64,000 bases of DNA, taken from contig JAHRHY010000004.1 in NCBI GenBank assembly GCA_019671135.1, forward strand, positions 1,054,001-1,118,000, given 5' to 3'. The notes under the pieces were generated by a model that was given only the letters and a program-made list of their open reading frames with translations, was not told the origin of the DNA and made no database searches. Source of the DNA: Linnemannia hyalina (lineage: Eukaryota; Mortierellomycota; Mortierellomycetes; Mortierellales; Mortierellaceae). Both the position numbers and the translations under genes were made by a program. This document shows positions 11,253 to 21,173 of the stretch, one piece after another. Every line of letters begins with the position of its first letter. The first letter of the stretch is position 1.

Positions 11253-12262
11253 TCAGTGGGTAGCATTGGTGGTATGGGCGTTGACATAGACATCTGAACG
11301 AACACCACGACCAAACCGCTTCTTCAAATGTCTCGATCCTCCACCAGCCTCAAACTCTGCAGCCCTTCCAATAAACTCTCCCGTCCTCGAACAAGGCTCC
11401 AAACTCTGACTCAATAGATCGTCGTCTCTGGGGTTGGGAGGCCGTTGATCCCCAAAGGAACAATCGCCGATCCGGTTGGAGCTCCAGTACTTGCAGACGT
11501 CCGTCCCAGGGTTCGAGGCATCCCCTCCTTGCCAGACACGTTGATCACCCAACGATCCCCTAGGGACTAGATCATTCCCGCCCTGGACCACGTAATCCGT
11601 ACAGGTATAATACTCTCCGAACCCGGCCTCTGGCTGTCCATAGTACACCCCACCGCCATACCAGATCCACTGCAATGTCGCCTTTCCATCGGGCAAGTCC
11701 TGGGGGACCGTAAAAGTAGTCGAGCAAAGCCCATCTCCCGGTCCATTCATGTGACCAAAGTAAGAATCATTAGGATCGTCAGGCCCACAGTTGGATTCGT
11801 AGCAGGAGAATTTTGCGGCGTTGGCGGCGTTGAAGGCTGCCCAGTCGTCGGATTCTTCAAAGGGGACCATGGCGAGACGGACAAACCCTCCTGGGTGGTT
11901 GAACCGTTGCCAGCTGATGGTTAGGGCGTCGCCGCGGCGGATTGTTTGGACGGGGTAGGTTGGGTCGTTTAGGATTGGGGACAGGGAACGTTTTGAGTCG
12001 CAAGGGCCATGGCATCCGAACCCTGAGGCTATTTTAGTGTAGGGAGAAGATGGAGGAGAGGTGGGGTGAGAACGGGAGAGACTTGGTAGGGGAGTGAGTG
12101 ATGGGTAACTTGTTCGAGGAAGGGAATCAGAGGGGGTGACTTACCACATGTCCCCCACCATTCGACGTTTCCTCGTCCACGAGGGATGGTCATCATGGAG
12201 TGGGCGTAGACTTGACTAGCGAGAAGCGCACAGCTGAGGATCGAGATGATGGCAGATTTCAT
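11253..12262 (-). CDS. secreted LPMO-like protein (second of two)
   Basis: Two exons on the minus strand: 12262-12145 and 12028-11253; 297 residues. A 20-residue signal peptide (ending QVYA) exposes His21, the expected copper-brace histidine, followed by HSMMTIPRGRGNVEWWG. The mature chain is Cys-rich and contains LTISWQRFNHPGGFVRLA and then LQWIWYGGGVYYG and EYYTCTDYVV, which match the overall pattern of LPMO-like chitin/cellulose-active domains (beta-sandwich with paired Cys and a C-terminal aromatic at the copper site). After the domain comes a Cys-containing linker and a basic KKRFGRG site near the C-terminus, which could be Kex2-cleaved. Only about 19% of this sequence style is shared with the first LPMO-like gene by eye, so they are not a recent duplication. 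The AA family is not determined. Confidence 0.72.
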
Positions 12263-13272
12263 GATATGATGAGCAAAAAATGAGAGATATGAAAGAAGAT
12301 AATGTATTGAAAAAGAGGTTGAATGTGGACAGTGAGTGAGAAATGGAGAAGAACATTGAAAAGGGTCTTCTTATAGTAGGTCTGGTAGACGGTGGACGCG
12401 TCTCTATTTCTCCTGGCTACTCAAAGGGTCTTCTCTGTTGTTGGTTACAAACGAAGGCCTAAGGTACCGAGGGAAGGAAGCAAGTGTGTTTAGTGGCAAG
12501 CGAGAGCTGTCTTTTTTTCTTTAGGCTATCTGGCGTGCCTGAATAAAACGATTCTAGTGAGAGATGGAAATAAGGAGGCAAAAGAGAACCAGCTACATGC
12601 AATGCTAGTTTAAGGGTCTAGATTGGTCGTCATGGTGCAGAAAGGTTGTAACAAGGGTGGATCCAGTGGAGGTCAGAATTCTGGTACTGTGTGGTGGAGA
12701 TTGGCCCAATTGCTCCGGTCAAGGATCTTTGACGCGTTGTGTTTCATCATTTTTTTTTATATTGTCAGCGTAGCCGAGGATCTTTGATAGCGAGTCATCC
12801 TTTTTGTACTCTACAGCTGTTTTCGCTTTCTACGCGAACATGAGAGAAAGAGCCAAGGACGACCCTCACAACTGCACCTCCACCTTCCCTGTGCATCTTT
12901 TAGTCGCGCACTAGTTCGACAGAAATTGCGCGATGACGATGAGCACGATTGTCGTCCCTTTTATTTTCTCTGTTCCAATAGAAGATGCCCCTGAACTGCA
13001 TGGGTGTTGTGTCTCCTCTGTGCCGTTTGTTTGTGTCAGGGGTGAAGATTGCCGTCCGATGTGTCGAAGAGAGGAGACGCGTCCCCCGTCCAGCAGCGTG
13101 GGATCCCTTGAAATCCATGCCTCCGAAAGCACTGTGACTGCACCTCTTCCACGCAATCGCCTAACACAAGGGCCAGAACAAAAGACAAAAGAGGTATCGC
13201 AAGTCGTTTTTTCTTTTTCCTCATCCATACACACCCCACCTCTCCTCAACTTCATTACATCCTTAACTAGCA
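12263..13272. other. divergent intergenic region between LPMO-like gene and FKBP12
   Basis: Contains the promoters of the minus-strand LPMO-like gene and the plus-strand FKBP12 gene. A TATA-like site for the minus gene lies at 12371-12376. No protein-like frame stands out. Confidence 0.5.
12371..12376 (-). promoter_or_regulatory. TATA-like element upstream of second LPMO-like gene
   Basis: The minus strand reads CTATAAGAAG here, about 110 bases upstream of the start codon at 12262, a plausible core promoter distance for a regulated secreted enzyme. Confidence 0.3.
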
Positions 13273-14005
13273 ATGGGCGTTACCAAGACTGTCATTACCC
13301 CCGGAGACGGAATCAACTTCCCCAAGACGGGTGACACCGTCACCATGCACTGTACGTCTCTCTTCTTCACTCCTGGTCCTTTGCGCGCGAGTCTTTTTTT
13401 TTTTCCCTGTCGAACCACTGCGTTGTTCACTCACTTGGTATCATTCAAGGAGTCAAAGCCATACTCACAAAGTCCTTCTCTTTTGTTATCTATCTCTTTC
13501 ATGGTGTCCATTCTACCCTGGGTCTCCTTATCGTAATCAGACACCGGAACTGTAAGTCAATCTCAACTTATGTGTTTTGTCAAGTTCAGACGAGGCGACT
13601 CTTTTCTGCGGTGTTGTTTGCTTGTGTTTTGCTTAACGTACTAGAACATGCATTGCTTTAAAAAAAAATAGCTTACCGATGGAACCAAGTTCGATTCCTC
13701 CGTCGACCGTAAGAAGCCCTTCGTTACCAAAATCGGAGTTGGTCAAGTCATCCAGGGTTGGGATGAAGGTACGTCTCATTTTTTTTTGTTTGTTCACGCC
13801 CAAGCAGTTCGAGTCAAATATTGACGAGATTATTTTGAACTGACATGGATTTTTATTGTTTGTAGGTGTCCCACAGATGTCTCTTGGTGAGAAGGCTGTC
13901 TTGCAGATCACCCCCGACTTTGGCTATGGCGCTAACGGATACCCACCAGTCATCCCCCGGAACGCCGACTTGACCTTTGAGGTCCAGCTCCTCCAGATCA
14001 ACTAA
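13273..14005 (+). CDS. FPR1: FK506-binding protein 12 (peptidyl-prolyl isomerase)
   Basis: Four exons: 13273-13351, 13541-13551, 13672-13768, 13866-14005; 108 residues, exactly the usual FKBP12 length. The second exon is only 11 nt (ACACCGGAACT) and supplies most of the HYTGTL motif; without it the conserved YTGTLTDG segment cannot be formed. The rest shows [39 protein letters not shown] and LTFEVQLL, the conserved FK506/rapamycin pocket and active-site residues. The protein is a cytosolic prolyl isomerase and the receptor through which FK506 inhibits calcineurin and rapamycin inhibits TOR in fungi. The first intron is 189 nt and the second 120 nt. Assignment certain; the micro-exon join rests on frame and family conservation. 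Confidence 0.96.
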
Positions 14006-14408
14006 GTGTAGTTCTTCACCTGGATCCCTTGTTCTGTCTACTATCAATCGCTCTCTCTTTCTCTCCCAAGCAGTGTTTTATTTATTAGTAGTATTAGCAA
14101 CCACAACAACAACAACGTGTAGTTTTTCGCGGTACTCTTGAAAGATATTACTGCTGTTGTTGTATTTTTGAGGATTGTGGACGCCAGTTTTTGGTGCCAT
14201 GTTGATCGTGGGAAGCAACAGCACCATGAACATTGTAATGTGTTCTGTCTGAGCACTGCACCCGGTATTGCATTTTGGGAAAGGAAAAGAGCAAAAATTA
14301 TTTTGTTGGCTCGCCTCGGTGATCGTTCTTTTCATTTCTTCTCTTTTTCTCTCTCATTCTCTTCACTCACACACAACCTCATCACCAACAAAATTCTTCA
14401 GCTCAACC
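14006..14408. other. intergenic spacer
   Basis: Contains a run of CAACAACAA near 14100-14116 and the promoter of the FYVE gene, with a TTCTCT-rich leader at 14330-14360. No gene seen. Confidence 0.5.
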
Positions 14409-16003
14409 ATGGCACAACCTCAGCAGGACTCACAACTGCCACTGCAGCACCGCCAGGAGTTACCCGAGCAGCAGCAAAGACAGCAACAGGAGCAACAGCC
14501 TCCACAAACAACTACAAGTCAAGCACCGACAATAGACCAGATCGAGAAGCAGTACTCACAACTACCGCCACAATACCGTCAGGCTGTCCTCGAAAAGCAA
14601 CAGCGCGAACAACAGATGCAGATGCTGCAACAGCAACAGCAGAAACTCCACGGACAATCTCAACAACAAATTCAACAGCACCAACAACAGCAGCAGCCAC
14701 AGCAAGCACCCCAGCCCCAACCACAACGGCAGACACTCACACCCGATTCTCGGGGACAGCAGTCAGCCTCTTTGACCTCATCGCCTGCCAAAAGCGCCAC
14801 TTCGAACAGGATACGTGTCGCATCCGCACCCCTCACCAGTATATACCGACCAGCGGCAGTAGCCCGCGATACCGACTCGGCTAGCACATACTCTGTCACC
14901 TCTGGACCTGGTCGAGCCCACTGGAAGGCAAGTCAAAGTTAACCTCGAGGAGCAGGAGTGATCTTGTTCTGGAAGAAAGGAATAGCGTTTTTCGTTCATG
15001 GAGAAAACGATGTCTCTTTTTGCGCATGGTTGACATGAGTCTTTATATAAGAGAAGAAAATAACGGTCCAAGTGGACAGGCAATTGGATTCCAGATCGCC
15101 CTTGCGCAAAGCCAGCTTAGTTGTTTTTGTGGAGGAGGTGAAATGACTAACTCTTTACATTATCCTTGCACTGCACAACAAATAATAGCCGGATAGCAGC
15201 ACTCTTGTCTGCACATGGCCAGGTTGCCGCCGCGAGTTTAGTTTCTTTGACCGAAGACACCATTGCCGAAAGTACGCTGAGGAACAGCCTTATTTACTTC
15301 ATTTGTGAATCCCCTTTCTATTTTCCTCACACCTCATCGTAACCGAAACATTTTTTTTTACTTTTCTAGGTGCGGAGATATCTTTTGCTCTGCGCATTGT
15401 TCGAAGGAAGTTCCGCTGGATCAAGCATTGGACTTTAACCCGTCAGATGGAATCATGAGTCGAGCATGTGTCGGTTGTTACGAGGCGTATGAGCAGTGGC
15501 AAGGAGTTATTCCCTCCCCAGAATACGACCAGGCATATCTACATTCGGCCTTCCGGGAAGCACACGAGTCAACACATCCCAATGCTCCTACTGCTGCTGC
15601 TGCCGAATCCTCTGGCTCAAATTCAAAAAAGAATACTGGACAGCTTCCTGAAGGGTATCTCGGCACCGACGGTATGTTCTTATTCCACACACCCGCGCGT
15701 CTGCCTTCCGGAGTAGTGTAGTTAACAGGATATCGAAGAGGTTACTGACATACTGACGAACCTTTTTTGCTTGTTGACGCTTGTGATCCCATAGAGCAAT
15801 CCAAGACTGAGACGAGCAACATTACAATCAAGAGGCGTCCATCCAAAGGTAACAGCGAAGAAGAATGACGATAGAGGGTCCTCACCAGGTGACAACTATA
15901 TGCATGAAGATACTAACGTGGTGCCTCTTAAAATGCCTTAGATCAAACGACGATGATGCCAATGCCCTCAGTGCCCCACGATTGGTCATGGAGCACCTTT
16001 TAA
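14409..16003 (+). CDS. FYVE zinc-finger protein with poly-Gln N-terminus
   Basis: Five exons: 14409-14927, 15189-15271, 15370-15671, 15795-15848, 15942-16003; 339 residues. Residues 1 to about 165 are disordered and Gln/Pro-rich. The FYVE domain begins with WKPD (residues 172-175, the WxxD motif), then a first cysteine pair CTWPGC, the RRHHCRKCG phosphoinositide-binding core, and further zinc cysteines (FCSAHC, CVGCYEAY). FYVE domains bind PI3P on endosomes and vacuoles, so a role in endosomal traffic or vacuolar signalling is likely. Two oddities are visible. The first cysteine pair is spaced C-x4-C rather than the usual C-x2-C, and the first intron has a GC donor (GCAAGT) that splits the WxxD motif. 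The C-terminus ends in VPHDWSWSTF. Specific orthologue not recognised. Confidence 0.85.
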
Positions 16004-16301
16004 GTTTGGCGTGGTTTTTCGCTGTATTTTGTTTCGTCTTCGTCATTGCTAAACTCTACATAACGATGATGACTTCATGACGCCGCCAATCCTTTAAAGC
16101 ATCGAAGAAGAAATAAAAAGCAACCATTGTCCTCACTTTTTCTTTTTTTTGTTTCTCATTTTCTCAACCATTGACATCTACAAACAACACAATTCATTCC
16201 ACCATGGGTACGAGTAATGATAATCTACGTCTCTTCAATTTCCTTGTACATGCGACCAGTGGTGAATTTGATCCTGACCCTCCTCCTCTTTCTCCTCTTC
16301 A

Positions 16302-17143
16302 ATGTCCACAGCTTCACAACACATTCTCCACAACGCCCAAGATTTCGACAAGTTCTTGAAGGAACGCCCAGCGCCCGAAGAGCTCGTCGAAAAAAACATC
16401 CTGAAAGGTATAAGAGTCAGAAGGAGAAAATATATCTTTACAGAGGTGAATGAGATTCGAATCCTTTGCGAACCTGTCTTCTGATGTCCTTTTTTTATGA
16501 TAGATCCAAAGATCGCGCCTGAGTTGCAGCAACAAGCTGAAGAACTGAAAAAGTCGCAGCTCGAGGATGCCCTGAGCTCCAAGCTGGAGCATCGTCCCCC
16601 AGCCTCCGAGTTGATCGATCACAACATTCTTCATGGTAACCCGCCACAACGCCCTTCTCATCCCTCCCCTCCTTGCACTCTTTTCTTCATTACCTCATGT
16701 TGCTAGCGACGGCTTTCTTTTTTGTGCATACTGTGCTAATCTGCTACCTCTTATGTCTTTTTTTTGATGGTAGAATCGAATGTGGCACCGGGGCTACAGA
16801 GGCATGTGGAGGAGTTGAAGAAATCGCAGTTGGAGGATAAGCTTGCGGGTAAGCTCGAGACCCGCCCTCGGCCCTCTGAGCTTGTAGAGCACCACATCCT
16901 TCACGGTATGTTCAAACTACAAATGAGTGCCCCCTTGTGATATCGTAAAAATACTCATCAAAGTGGATCTTAACATGCGTCTTTTTTTTTGTTTTGTTCT
17001 GGCTTGATATAGAATCGGAGGTGGACCCAGCGTTGCGGGATGATAATGTGGATCGAAGCACTTTCGACACCTCGGCGTCTGCACCCATCGAAAACCTCCC
17101 CTCGCCCAACACCATTGCTGCCAAACAACATATCCTTGTCTAA
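16302..17143 (+). CDS. RPEL-repeat protein (putative actin-binding)
   Basis: Four exons: 16302-16407, 16504-16635, 16774-16905, 17013-17143; 166 residues. Three successive RPEL-type repeats are visible: FLKERPAPEELVEKNIL, KLEHRPPASELIDHNILH and KLETRPRPSELVEHHILH. RPEL motifs bind monomeric actin in the animal MRTF and Phactr proteins; fungi have small proteins of this family with unclear roles. Exons 2 and 3 are each 132 nt with phase-1 introns on both sides, and each encodes one whole repeat, pointing to exon duplication. The start is uncertain. An alternative model uses ATGG at 16204-16207, a 104-nt intron and an acceptor after 16311, giving an N-terminus of MASQHIL instead of MSTASQHIL. 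A polyadenylation-like AATAAA cluster follows at 17281. Confidence 0.8.
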
Positions 17144-17576
17144 GCCTTTTCGCATCATAAGACAAAAACTATTCATGTCCTCTCCCTCCTTCCCTTCATT
17201 CCCTTTCTCTCATCTCATCTCCTCTCCTGCCTTCCCCTTTTGAGCAACTCTTTGCTTCGTGTCAAAAGACTGTTACTTGAATAAATAAATAAAACAACCG
17301 AAACAAAATATGGTCTTCACGAGCACAGGAAAAACAATGGTGCAGATCCATTTTTTTTTTACCATTTTCTCAGGAACACACACTCTGTTGCAAACTCATA
17401 AATTGAGGTTGTTTTTGATTTTTATTCTTTGTGGTCGTTGTCTTGGGTGCTTATTTTGGGGCGTCAATGAGAACGGCGGCCTAATAACAAAAACAAGACA
17501 CAGCAACGAGAGAGAGAAAGAGAGAGAGAGAAAAAAAGTCAGTACGAAAACACGACACAACACCTAGCTTCTCGCC
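17144..17576. other. convergent intergenic region
   Basis: Holds the 3' flanks of the RPEL gene (plus) and the small secreted protein gene (minus), with a GA-rich run near 17505-17535. A last exon of the secreted protein may lie here (see that entry). Confidence 0.4.
17281..17294 (+). terminator. polyadenylation-signal-like AATAAA cluster
   Basis: Three overlapping AATAAA-like units lie about 140 bases downstream of the RPEL gene stop at 17143. Confidence 0.35.
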
Positions 17577-18056
17577 TCAGTCCTTCTTCATCCATCCACT
17601 CTCACCCCAAACGCACCACCACCTCCAACCAACAAAACTTACAGGAGGAGTCGTCATGCCATAAATCGATGCAACTTTAGTAACAATCTGCAAATACTGC
17701 ATCATCTCGGCCCAAACACAAGCCTTGTTGGGTTGCAAACAAGCACTCCAAAGCGTATCCTTGTAATGCACCACGTTCCACATCAACGAGACTAAACACT
17801 CGAATGCGGGTGGGTCGCCTTTACGGAAATCGGAGGTGACGTTGAAGAGCTCATCGCCGTGGATGAGTTTGATGAGGGTAGTGTGGGAGGTTTGGGGGAG
17901 GGTGGTGCAGTTTGTGATGCGGGGGATGGTTTGGACGATGCAGGTGTGGCATTGAGGGGATTGGGCGTCGGTGAAGGTTGTGGTGGGGGTGAAAGTGAGG
18001 GCGAGGAGGAGGGTTGTAAGGGTCAGGAGGAGGCCTGATTTCCAGGTATACTGCAT
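17577..18056 (-). CDS. small secreted cysteine-containing protein, unknown
   Basis: The frame gives 159 residues if unspliced. A strong hydrophobic N-terminus (SGLLLTLTTLLLALTF) followed by a Thr-rich segment is a signal peptide. The mature part has six cysteines in the pattern CxxC, then four singles (NCT, FECL, SACL, KACVW), and a WNVVHYKDTLWSACL segment. I do not recognise the family. The last ~20 residues are doubtful: a GTAAGT donor follows codon 138 (after base 17643), so the true C-terminus is probably encoded downstream, possibly from an acceptor at 17564, giving a hydrophobic tail. Small secreted Cys-rich proteins of this sort are common in soil fungi as wall or effector-like proteins; that role is inference only. 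Confidence 0.55.
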   Translation of the reverse strand: MQYTWKSGLLLTLTTLLLALTFTPTTTFTDAQSPQCHTCIVQTIPRITNCTTLPQTSHTTLIKLIHGDELFNVTSDFRKGDPPAFECLVSLMWNVVHYKDTLWSACLQPNKACVWAEMMQYLQIVTKVASIYGMTTPPVSFVGWRWWCVWGESGWMKKD

Positions 18057-18576
18057 TCTGTATTGGTGAGGTTGGGATGATTAGAGAGTGGAGAGTGGAG
18101 ATCAAGGAGAGCAGTAGCTAGAGAAGGAAGGAGGGGGCCAAAAGGAAAAAGGAAGTAATGAAAATAAAAAACCGTCGTTTCCCGGTAAGTTTCTCCCCTG
18201 GCGCTGCTCACCTCTGCTTCTCGTTTAGCTGTAGGCAAAAACAAAAGCCAGCGGAGCACAAAAGAACCCTTTCTTCTTCTTCTTCTTCGAAGAACTACCC
18301 TCGGTCAAGCATTCGAGACATACATCAAATAATTGTTATTTTTAATCGCCTGTCGCACACATGGAAATTGCATGTTCTCTCTTTGCAATCGTTGCCATGT
18401 CTCGACTATCTTGTCCAGCTATACTTCCATAACTTAATGCACACTGCTCTCAAACTACGTTCACAACAGATGTTTTTATTTTCAAACGCCCAAGGTGTAA
18501 CCCAGATTTCATATGTACATCGACGAAGGTTTTAGCAAAATGTAGTGACGAAGCATGACATTAACGTCTCTCGCTC
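18057..18576. other. intergenic region
   Basis: Promoter of the minus-strand secreted protein gene and the 3' flank of the minus-strand succinyl-CoA ligase gene. A TTCTTCTTC run occurs near 18272-18288. No gene seen. Confidence 0.5.
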
Positions 18577-20787
18577 CTATGCAGCGGCGAGCTGGGCACT
18601 CAGGATGGCAGCCTCATCAAGATCGTCCCTAACAGTAATGTTGAGACCCGATCGTCGCAGACACTCCTTGCCCTCCTCGACCTGGTTCCCCTGGAGGCGA
18701 ACAACAATAGGCACCTTGATCTTGGGTCCCTCCGTCAAGGCCGTGACCATTCCCTCAGCAATAGTCAAGCAGGATGCAATACCGCCAAAGATGTTCACCA
18801 AGATCGTCTTCACATTCTTGTCGTCTGTCAGGATCTTGAATGCCTGGCCGACCTGCTTGGTCGTCACTCCTCCCCCGACATCCAAAAAGTTGGCTGGCGA
18901 AGCGCCGTGCAGCTTGATAATGTCCATCGTCGCCAACGCCAAACCTGCTCCATTCACTATCGCGTAACAAAAAGTGAATCAATAGAACGTAATGCGGTTA
19001 AATGCAAGGACTAGGGCAGCATCCGCGAATGAGGCAACCTATATTTTTGCCTCGACTCCCATGTGCCTACCGAGACAGCCAATGTTGCCGTCCATGCCGA
19101 CATAGTTCAGTCCACAGTTCTCAGCGTCGACCTCACGAGGGTTCTCCTCCGTCGTATCACGCATTGCCCTCAGCTCAGGGTGCTTAAATATCGCGTTGTC
19201 ATCAAACGATATCTTGGCATCAAAGCATACAACTATCAAAGTAGACCGCAGTCGAAAGCAACTGTTAGTCAACGTGTACTCGCGGAAAGAAAACATGCCA
19301 TAGCAAGCAAAATGAAAAGAACGTAATTTGATGGTACCTTTGTTTTGAGGCGTTAAACCGAAGGGGTTGATCTCGACCTGAGTAGCATCGACATCCAAGA
19401 AGAGCTGGTACAGGTTTTGCATCTGGTCAGAAGCCTCGGCAACAGCCTTGCCTTGGAATCCCAGCTTCATGGCCATGTCAAGTGTCTGCTTCTCTGTTGG
19501 GCCTGTCTCAATATCGACAATAGACTATTCCATGGCCGACACACGGTTCATTGATCAGTGTGATGAACTTGAAGCAATCAACCACTTTCGTCAGTAGCAG
19601 CAACTATATCAAATACACGTCGCGTTGATGTTACCTTAAAGATGTGGTCGGGGTGGGTGGCGGCAACCTGCTCGATATCAATGCCGCCATCGGGGCTTCC
19701 GACCATGACAGGTCCACCACTATCACGGTCCATCAGAATGGCAAAGTAGGTCTCCTTGGAGATATCCAGCGCCTCGGCAATCATGACCTTATTGACAATG
19801 ACTCCATCCTCGCTCGTCTGCTTTGTCTTGAGTTTGTAGCCAAGCATCTGCTTCACCAGCTCTGGCACCTTGGCTGGACTATTATTGTATTAGAGAAAGA
19901 TAGTGATTGGTAAGTAAGGCCTTCGCGCGCCCTTTTGCCAAACCTGTCATGCACCTTGCACAGAGTGAAGAGCATACTTACTCTCTGGTCAAATGGACGC
20001 CGCTCTTCAGTCCACTCGAGAACTCGCCCTTGCCTCGTCCTCCAGCATGGATTTGAGCCTTGATGACAATCTCGTCCGCCTCTATTAACAAATATTAAGA
20101 CAGTGCATGCGGTCAGTATTTCTCCTTCTGTGTCTACAACACTCTCATGCGAGTTCAATTAGGTGTATCCCGTCCTTGCATCATATTCTACTTCATTTCC
20201 CTACTTGCAGTTTATTTTCGTCTCTCTCCACAACTTTCCTCAGCAGACAGGTGGGACCATGGTCCGTGAGAGAGTATTAAACCTTTTTCTCACCAGATAC
20301 AAAATCCTCTCGTTCGGTAAAAACAATCATGACATAGCTGTCGACTTTTCCCCTCACATCATTATTACGACTTACTCAAACCCTTGGCGGCGTTCTCCGC
20401 TTGTTCAATGGACTCTGCAATGACAAACCGTTGGACGTTGACGTTGTGTTTGGCCATCAATTGCTTCGACTGGTATTCGTGCAGGTTCAAGTGGCGCACC
20501 TGACTGGCAATTAAGGCCTTGACGGGCATCATGGGAATCTGAAAACCATATTGGAATTATGAGAAGTAAGAAACCAGCCTTTGCAGAACTTCTCAGCAAA
20601 AAAAAACACACACACACACACACATTCACTGTTCATTGTTGCGGTTTTGGGAAAGGCAACACCTCGAAGTCATGGGAATAGGGTGGGAAAATGGTAATTT
20701 ATAGAAAAATATGCTCACCTGTCGTTGCACAAGGAGCGGCTTTGACAGTCCAGTGACAGCAATGGTTCTTTTGAATGAGTACAGCAT
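18577..20787 (-). CDS. LSC2: succinyl-CoA ligase beta subunit, mitochondrial
   Basis: Seven exons on the minus strand: 20787-20719, 20538-20376, 20081-19982, 19878-19635, 19524-19338, 19232-19071, 18956-18577; 434 residues. This is the TCA-cycle ligase that couples succinyl-CoA cleavage to nucleoside triphosphate formation; the beta subunit carries the ATP-grasp domain. Visible landmarks are a presequence (exon 1 and start of exon 2, rich in Lys/Arg), [12 protein letters not shown] at the start of the mature protein, [12 protein letters not shown] (ATP-grasp), [29 protein letters not shown], and [10 protein letters not shown] with VVRLQG near the C-terminus. DDLDEAA near the end resembles ADP-forming (SUCLA2-like) subunits, but nucleotide specificity is not certain. 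The catalytic phosphohistidine is in the partner alpha subunit, not in this window. Confidence 0.95.
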
Positions 20788-21173
20788 GGTCTTTTTTTTT
20801 GGTTTTCGGAAAAAGTCTTTCTCCTGTGTATGGGTGCTTTGTTGAAAGGGTGTATGTACTAGTGAAGGAGTAGGGAGTGTTGTTGCAAGTGAAGTAAAGG
20901 AGAAGAAAGAGGGGGAGGGAACAAAGAGGTTGGTCGCTCGGAGGCGGGGAGAGGTGGGGAAAAAATGCGAGCTGAGGGTGTGGACCAAGGGTCACGAGAG
21001 GACTGTGCTGTTGAGAAAAATAAGGCCTCCTTTTTTTCTAATAGATGCCACTCGGCATTGAAGCAAGAGTGTGGGAGAGAAAGGTGGGGTCCGTTCGCGT
21101 TTATTGTGTCTAGTAACAGGTGCCTTTCCGTGTTTCGTCATCTTACGGCGTGTACTGTACTCTCGTCCGACTA
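20788..21173. other. spacer between two minus-strand genes
   Basis: Promoter of the succinyl-CoA ligase gene and 3' flank... read on the minus strand it is pyrimidine-rich around 20880-20960. No gene seen. Confidence 0.45.

Noticed and set aside
16450..16465. GATTCGAATCC, similar to the tRNA B box
   Set aside because: It lies in an RPEL-gene intron, with no A-box, acceptor stem or T-loop partner at the right distance.
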